A stretch of DNA of 64,000 nucleotides from Rikenellaceae bacterium (GTDB lineage: Bacteria; Bacteroidota; Bacteroidia; Bacteroidales; Rikenellaceae), in NCBI GenBank assembly GCA_020860245.1, contig JAJBUQ010000004.1:34326-98325 (forward strand). Reading direction: 5' to 3'. Within the stretch, counting starts at the first letter, position 1. Every line of letters starts with the position of its first letter. The position numbers and the translations under genes are program-made. Shown piece by piece: positions 62,199 through 64,000 of the stretch. Under the pieces are notes generated by a model that ran no database searches, was not told the DNA's origin, and saw only the letters and a program-made list of their open reading frames with translations.

Positions 62199-63674
62199 AT
62201 GAAGAAATTATTTACTATTCTTGCATTGGCAGGAGTATTGTTTTCATGTACAAAGGATTTCTCTGAGAGCGTAGCGGACATATCGGAATCCTCCGCGCGC
62301 GCCGGTTTCCGCCTTGTCGACGGAACGGTGGAGATAGTCAATTCGCTGGGTTCCGCCACCCGTTTTAATATGGAGATAGGATCCGTGAATTTTATCGGTA
62401 CGGACGGTGTCGCTTCTTCGATAGTCGAGAATTTTACGAATACCGATTTTACCGTGTCGAGCAATGTATCGGAGTCGTACAGCCAGCAGTATATAGGTCC
62501 CGCATACATCCTTACGCTCGGATCGGATCTGCTTGAGAAGATAGACGTCGATATTAACTATATCTTCACCGGAACCTCTACGAATATAGATAACGATGTG
62601 TTATTTATTATCAGAGCAGAGGTCGAAGGCAACATCACACCAGGTGTTCTGGGAACCGCTACGGTCGAAACCAGTCCCGAACTCGGTGAAATTACGACTA
62701 TCTCTGTCGATCTTGCCGGAGTCGCCCAGCAGGACCAATATATCGTGAATCTCTATGTCGAGGCTGTTTATGAAGAAGTTCCGCAAGAGTTGGTTTTTAC
62801 ATTAGACTACACGATAACCAATAATCCCTACACGGATTTCAACAGGTATGCCGCCTCTTTCGTGTCCGTCAGGTTTATCGGAAGTGAAAATACGGCTGGC
62901 TATTCGCAGAATGTGAACTTTGAGACACCGCAGTTAAGAACAGGAGAAGCGTTTACCAGGCGTGTTTATGAATCGGTAAGCATCGATTATGTGGACTCGC
63001 CTGACAAGTTACAATACTATTTTTACACAGGCGAAATCGATAATCACTCCTTCCGGTTCGTTGTTACCACTACGGTGACAGATAAAGATGGCAATGTTCT
63101 CGGAACGAATACGGAAGAATTAATCGACGAACTCGTGGATCCTTTGACTGTCGAACTTACCGAAACAACAGGAATCTACGAATACTTTATCGACGTGGAC
63201 ATCGAAGTTATAGTTCCTATTGTAAATTTCGCGACGGTAGATTTGGATGTAACCGTTACCAATTTAAGTGAGAGTATCTTTGGAGACGACTACGTTTTCG
63301 AATTGTCCGAGATGCATTTTTATTCGGGGACGCCTATCGGTTACTCATTTATATTCCTTACCTATATTCCTCCGTATTACGGATACAGATGGGGGACTGT
63401 AGGACCGAATCAAACTTCCTCCGTGTCGGTTTTAGAGGATTACAGCTTGTGTCTCCCATTCGAACAGTTGTCAGCGATTACTTTAAAGGACGGAAGGCTC
63501 TTTACTTATTATTCCGAAACTTTAAATTCCGGTACCGTAACTGTAATAGGGGAAAATAACGAGGTGCTTGGAAGCCAGGAATGGAAGGGTAACGGAGCGG
63601 ATTATACGCTCGATGTAAGTAATTACCCACTGCAGAATTATTACAGGATTCATTTCGAATTTGAAATAGAATAA
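62199..63674 (+). CDS. Lipoprotein of unknown function
   Basis: The product has 491 residues with a lipoprotein signal (VLFSC, Cys near residue 17) followed by Thr-Lys-Asp-Phe-Ser-Glu, a lysine-plus-acidic pattern also read as an export signal in some Bacteroidota. The body is entirely beta-rich with Thr/Val/Tyr alternation, probably several Ig-like sandwich modules (breaks near 190, 300 and 380). No catalytic motif is seen. It is monocistronic with a strong terminator. Confidence 0.75.
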   Translation: MKKLFTILALAGVLFSCTKDFSESVADISESSARAGFRLVDGTVEIVNSLGSATRFNMEIGSVNFIGTDGVASSIVENFTNTDFTVSSNVSESYSQQYIGPAYILTLGSDLLEKIDVDINYIFTGTSTNIDNDVLFIIRAEVEGNITPGVLGTATVETSPELGEITTISVDLAGVAQQDQYIVNLYVEAVYEEVPQELVFTLDYTITNNPYTDFNRYAASFVSVRFIGSENTAGYSQNVNFETPQLRTGEAFTRRVYESVSIDYVDSPDKLQYYFYTGEIDNHSFRFVVTTTVTDKDGNVLGTNTEELIDELVDPLTVELTETTGIYEYFIDVDIEVIVPIVNFATVDLDVTVTNLSESIFGDDYVFELSEMHFYSGTPIGYSFIFLTYIPPYYGYRWGTVGPNQTSSVSVLEDYSLCLPFEQLSAITLKDGRLFTYYSETLNSGTVTVIGENNEVLGSQEWKGNGADYTLDVSNYPLQNYYRIHFEFEIE

Positions 63675-63686
63675 CACAGGATTAAG

Positions 63687-63709
63687 GCGGACGCAAGTCC
63701 GCTTTTTTT
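63687..63709 (+). terminator. Terminator of the lipoprotein gene
   Basis: Stem GCGGAC/GTCCGC with a GCAA tetraloop and T7. Confidence 0.93.
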
Positions 63710-63754
63710 ACGGACCGGCGGATTCTCCACCGCGGTATATAAATGTGAACAGAA

Positions 63755-63787
63755 ATAAAACCGGATCTAAGTCCGGTTTTTATTTTA
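63755..63787. terminator. Second, bidirectional terminator hairpin
   Basis: AATAAAACCGGA/TCCGGTTTTTATT with a 6-nt loop has T-rich ends on both strands. Its stem resembles the clpC terminator. Confidence 0.8.
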
Positions 63788-63947
63788 GCGGATTGTTGAC
63801 GCCGGTTATTAGTTTCAGTAATAAAATATTATTTACTTATCTGTAACTATTCCGGGTATCGGCTTAAGGATAAAAACGACTCTGTACGCCGTATTGTAAA
63901 CGTGGAATTATTATGGGAAATTTAATATATTTATAAGACCCTAAAAG

Positions 63948-63977
63948 TTGTAAAAACCAAGATATCTCTTATCTTTG
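63948..63977 (+). promoter_or_regulatory. Strong promoter pointing out of the window
   Basis: TTG (63948-63950), 19 bp and TATCTTTG (63970-63977) fit the consensus. The expected transcript starts near 63984 with a G-rich sequence, with no start codon before the window ends. Confidence 0.75.
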
Positions 63978-64000
63978 TAATTGGGTAGGACAGGCTTGGG

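Overview
The window looks like a Bacteroidales (phylum Bacteroidota) chromosome. The evidence is the promoter pattern TTG-N19 to 21-TAnnTTTG in front of many genes, lipoproteins with a Cys-Ser-Asp-Asp-Asp type export signal, genes with little Shine-Dalgarno signal, a Bat (Bacteroides aerotolerance) type operon, PCMD-type lipoproteins and a DUF6427 protein. I cannot name the family or species.

Layout. 0-14.3 kb is chromosomal: a membrane protein end, a phosphoglycolate-phosphatase-like gene, a surface lipoprotein, a complete RND efflux operon with a divergent AraC regulator that carries an in-frame stop, a MarR-MFS pair, a frameshifted hydE, and a PCMD lipoprotein. 14.65-25.66 kb is an integrated element of about 11 kb at the 3' end of tRNA-Leu(GAG). 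It has 19-bp att repeats, paired 8-bp repeats near both ends, a tyrosine recombinase, a RhuM-Fic protein, gene remnants, a type II restriction-modification set resembling ScaI with its controller protein, a SLOG-family gene behind a strongly structured leader RNA, and a SIR2-APAZ/short-Argonaute defence locus that seems to be one fused gene split by a frameshift. 25.7-30.7 kb holds tRNA-Leu, a candidate small RNA, rplY, pth, an S4 protein and a calcium P-type ATPase. 30.7-34.8 kb holds exported proteins, an XRE-like regulator, a 6S-like RNA candidate, an exported superoxide dismutase and tRNA-Pro(CGG). 34.9-44.8 kb is housekeeping: miaB, a PgpH-like c-di-AMP phosphodiesterase, ung, dus, queA, a DUF6427 gene, purD and metX. 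45-50.7 kb is a six-gene MoxR/VWA (Bat) operon. 51-64 kb carries a broken lipoprotein, an M3 peptidase, a run of glycosyltransferase, ECF sigma, rsmG, amidohydrolase, ABC-F and clpC genes, a last lipoprotein, and a promoter pointing out of the window.

The most notable content is in the element: two independent defence systems (restriction-modification and SIR2-APAZ-Argonaute) and a pseudoknotted leader RNA of about 200 nt that I cannot assign to a known class. Four genes (the AraC regulator, hydE, the Argonaute locus and a 51-kb lipoprotein) carry single lesions. Three of these fit loss of one base, so sequencing error must be excluded before calling them pseudogenes. The uracil-DNA glycosylase also has Gln in place of its catalytic His.
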